This document shows, piece after piece, positions 62,295 to 64,000 of a DNA stretch of 64,000 nt. Where the stretch lies: positions 62,001 to 126,000 of the forward strand of contig NZ_MUNW01000061.1 in the NCBI RefSeq assembly GCF_002002725.1, given 5' to 3'. The DNA is from Sinorhizobium sp. A49 (GTDB lineage Bacteria > Pseudomonadota > Alphaproteobacteria > Rhizobiales > Rhizobiaceae). Under the pieces are notes generated by a model that did not search any database, had not been told where the DNA came from, and saw only the letters and a list, made by a program, of their open reading frames with translations. Numbering within the stretch: position 1 is the stretch's first letter; every line of letters starts with the position of its first letter. The position numbers and the translations under genes are program-made.

Positions 62295-62732
62295 ATGATG
62301 CACCTTTCCCGTATGGTTGTTCCCGTGGCCGTTGCACTCGTGCTTGCAGCAGGCGCTGCCGTCGCCCAGGACGCGGCCCCCGCCGGCGCGCTCAACATCG
62401 AGCTCAACGAGGTCGTGCCGTCGCAAAAGGGCTGCAAACTCACCTTCGTCGCCGGCAACGCGTTCGTGCAGAACCTGAGCAAGGTTTCGTTCGAGTTCGT
62501 GATCTTCGATCAGAAGGGGCTGGTCGAGCGCATGGCGGTGCTGGATTTCCGCGACCTGCCTGCGGGCAAGACCAAGGTCCGGCAGTTCGATCTTCCCGGC
62601 ACCAATTGCGAGGCGGTGAAGAGCCTGCTGATCAATGACGCGCCCGCATGCGTGGGCGACGGCGTCGAGGGCGATGCCTGCATGAAAGGCCTCAAGACCG
62701 GCTCGAAGTCGCCGGTCGAACTCAAGGGCTGA
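62295..62732 (+). CDS. Exported protein of unknown function between hmuP and tonB
   Basis: A 145-aa secreted protein: signal peptide MVVPVAVALVLAAGAAVAQD after a short start (MMHLSR), then a single beta-rich domain with GCKLTFVAGNAFVQNLSKV, FVIFDQKGLVERMAVLDFRD and four cysteines (GC, NC, AC, DAC), which may form two disulfides. I do not recognise the family. It lies 62 bases upstream of tonB in the same direction and is divergent from hmuPSTUV, so a periplasmic role in iron/heme uptake is possible. Longer frame to 62181 is not needed. Confidence 0.78.
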   Translation: MMHLSRMVVPVAVALVLAAGAAVAQDAAPAGALNIELNEVVPSQKGCKLTFVAGNAFVQNLSKVSFEFVIFDQKGLVERMAVLDFRDLPAGKTKVRQFDLPGTNCEAVKSLLINDAPACVGDGVEGDACMKGLKTGSKSPVELKG

Positions 62733-62794
62733 GGTCGGGTTTTCGCATTGAGTACTGCGTTTGCGTCGCGGTTCGCGGCGAAGGTTAGGCTAAG

Positions 62795-63709
62795 ATGAAG
62801 CATACCATCAAATGGATCGGCGCGATCGCCTTCTCCCTCGTGGCGCATGCCAGCGGGGCGATGTATCTTGCCTCATCGACGCCGGAACAGGCGCAAGACC
62901 TGATTGCGGGCGGTGCCGAGGTCGAAGTGGCGATCCTCGGTGATGCCTTCGAAGAGACCTTGCAGTCGGGCGAACCGACGGAAGTCGTCGAGCCCACGGA
63001 AGATGTTCCCGACGAGGTCAAGCCCGAGGAGATTGCCCCGATCGAAGACGTCACTTCGACCACACCGGAGATCACTGCGGAGCAGCCGCATGATTTGATC
63101 GCAACGGAAGCCGACGTCATTCTTCCTGCCGAGCAGGTTCCGACACTCCAGGTCGCGGAAGCCGTTGTCACCGCCAGCGTCGCGCCGGTCGAGACAATCG
63201 TCCCGGAGGAAAAGCCGGAGATCCAGGAGCCGAAGAAGGAGAAGGTTGAAAAGCCCGAACCCAAGAAGGAGCCGGTCAAGAAGAAGAAGGTCACCCGGAA
63301 GAAGACGGGCGACAAGGGCGAGCAGGCCCAGAGTCAGGTCAAGGGTAAGCTGGATGGGGACGTCAACGGCAATTCTGCGGCGGCAACCGGCAAGAACCGA
63401 TCGTCGACGATCGGCAACGCTGACGTGTCGAACTACAGTGGCAAGGTTCGCAATAAGGTGATGAGGAAGCATCGCTATCCCTCTCAAGCGAACCGCCAGG
63501 GTATTACGGGGACTGCAACTGTGAGTTTTGTCGTGACGGCGGATGGAGGGCTTTCCAACCTCCGGCTGGCAGGAAGTTCTGGATCGCCCATTCTCGATCA
63601 AGCCGCATTGGAAACTGTGCAGCGGGCGGCACCGTTTCCGCCTATCCCCGCAAATGCAGGCCGCAATAGCTGGCCGTTCAGTTTGCCGATCGCCTACAAT
63701 CCACGCTAA
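62795..63709 (+). CDS. tonB: TonB energy-transducing protein
   Basis: A 304-aa TonB. One N-terminal signal anchor (IKWIGAIAFSLVAHASGAMY, residues 5-24) is followed by a long acidic then Pro/Glu/Lys-rich periplasm-spanning region (about 65-175) and a C-terminal TonB domain with HRYPSQANRQGITGTATVSF, SPILDQAALETVQRAAPFPPIP. It couples ExbBD proton flow to outer-membrane receptors; neither exbBD nor a heme receptor is in the window. Likely serves the heme receptor that feeds HmuTUV. Confidence 0.9.
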   Translation: MKHTIKWIGAIAFSLVAHASGAMYLASSTPEQAQDLIAGGAEVEVAILGDAFEETLQSGEPTEVVEPTEDVPDEVKPEEIAPIEDVTSTTPEITAEQPHDLIATEADVILPAEQVPTLQVAEAVVTASVAPVETIVPEEKPEIQEPKKEKVEKPEPKKEPVKKKKVTRKKTGDKGEQAQSQVKGKLDGDVNGNSAAATGKNRSSTIGNADVSNYSGKVRNKVMRKHRYPSQANRQGITGTATVSFVVTADGGLSNLRLAGSSGSPILDQAALETVQRAAPFPPIPANAGRNSWPFSLPIAYNPR

Positions 63710-63793
63710 GGCGCCGGCAATGATGGCTACTGGGCGCACCTTGCGGCTCGCCTGATATCGCGGCGCCCTTCCTCGCCATGCGCGATGTAAATA

Positions 63794-63808
63794 TGATTAG
63801 AAAACTCA
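63794..63808. promoter_or_regulatory. RirA/IRO-like element downstream of tonB
   Basis: TGATTAGAAAACTCA again fits TGA-N9-TCA, in an AT-rich stretch (63780-63845) that also carries TATACT near 63814. It could belong to the promoter of the gene starting near 63940. The 63710-63939 gap shows nothing else I can name. Confidence 0.35.
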
Positions 63809-63939
63809 TGTTTATACTTTACTCTGATAATCAAGTTTAATAAGTTGCCGCCGTGACGCAACCGAACGGTGTGTGTCGACCCCGATGCGATCGGTTGCCA
63901 TGAGGGTAGCCGACGCGGCAATGAGGCGGAGAAGATTGC

Positions 63940-64000
63940 ATGCGCGGCAAGCGTCACCACAATGCGGCCAAGAACGGCAAGGGTCGTTCCGGTTCCGAAC
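63940..64000 (+). CDS. Small basic protein, N-terminus only (cut by window edge)
   Basis: An open frame from ATG 63940 (MRGKRHHNAAKNGKGRSGSE...) continues to the end of the window, with AGGCGGAG 9 bases upstream. The visible part is very basic and low-complexity (Lys/Arg/Asn/His/Gly). It may be the start of a real gene or a chance frame; the family cannot be told from 20 residues. Confidence 0.35.
   Translation, partial: MRGKRHHNAAKNGKGRSGSE

Overview
This window is core chromosome from an alphaproteobacterium of the Rhizobiaceae. The DNA is GC-rich with uniform codon use. It carries a PhyR-NepR-EcfG general stress module, a RirA-style heme locus (hmuPSTUV) and rhizobial dispersed palindromic repeats. 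The urease operon is interleaved with DUF1272 and TIGR02117 genes, and a smo/mtl polyol operon lies directly upstream of phyR. From memory, this succession of blocks is also found on the Sinorhizobium (Ensifer) meliloti chromosome, so a Sinorhizobium/Ensifer-like organism is the best guess (inference). I see no rRNA, tRNA, CRISPR array, insertion sequence or prophage.

Layout. 1-5.0 kb: sarcosine oxidase alpha (5' end outside the window) and gamma subunits, then a dimethylglycine/sarcosine-dehydrogenase-like flavoprotein (glycine betaine demethylation, one-carbon supply). 5.3-10.8 kb: a complete livHMGF-X-livJ branched-chain amino-acid ABC operon with a small membrane protein inside it. 11.0-12.0 kb: a D-2-hydroxyacid dehydrogenase. 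12.1-20.4 kb: urease genes ureD, A, B, C, E, F, G, interleaved with non-canonical genes (DUF1272, LprI-like, GT29-like, TIGR02117, peroxiredoxin, ABM monooxygenase). 20.5-25.9 kb: a Crp/Fnr regulator with its own anaerobox, and a two-gene RND efflux system. 26.4-35.1 kb: an NMT1-type ABC transporter operon with an embedded GNAT and small DMT protein, a cupin, dihydropyrimidinase, beta-ureidopropionase and a RutR/PydR regulator. 35.1-40.1 kb: an EamA transporter, a heme/ferredoxin/adenylate cyclase fusion (CyaC-like), and a LysR regulator divergent from an alcohol dehydrogenase. 40.2-42.9 kb: preA and preT, the two subunits of dihydropyrimidine dehydrogenase. 43.1-53.3 kb: the smoC-EFGKS-mtlK polyol operon with a HAD phosphatase and an FGGY kinase. 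53.6-56.9 kb: phyR, nepR, ecfG and an HWE kinase. 56.9-57.8 kb: two small stress-type membrane proteins. 57.9-63.7 kb: hmuPSTUV and a divergent tonB. A small gene is cut by the right edge.

How the parts work together. All three steps of the reductive uracil/thymine pathway are present (preTA, hydA, beta-ureidopropionase) in two blocks about 6 kb apart. Candidate operators with the same 6-4-6 architecture lie in front of the regulator/beta-ureidopropionase pair and in front of preTA, which suggests one PydR/RutR regulon. The stress module has a near-perfect EcfG promoter on each strand between phyR and nepR, so the switch appears self-amplifying. Heme import genes and tonB diverge around a TGA-N9-TCA element typical of RirA control. 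Most of the window is ordinary rhizobial core genome. The less explained parts are the extra proteins inside the urease, liv and NMT1-ABC operons.
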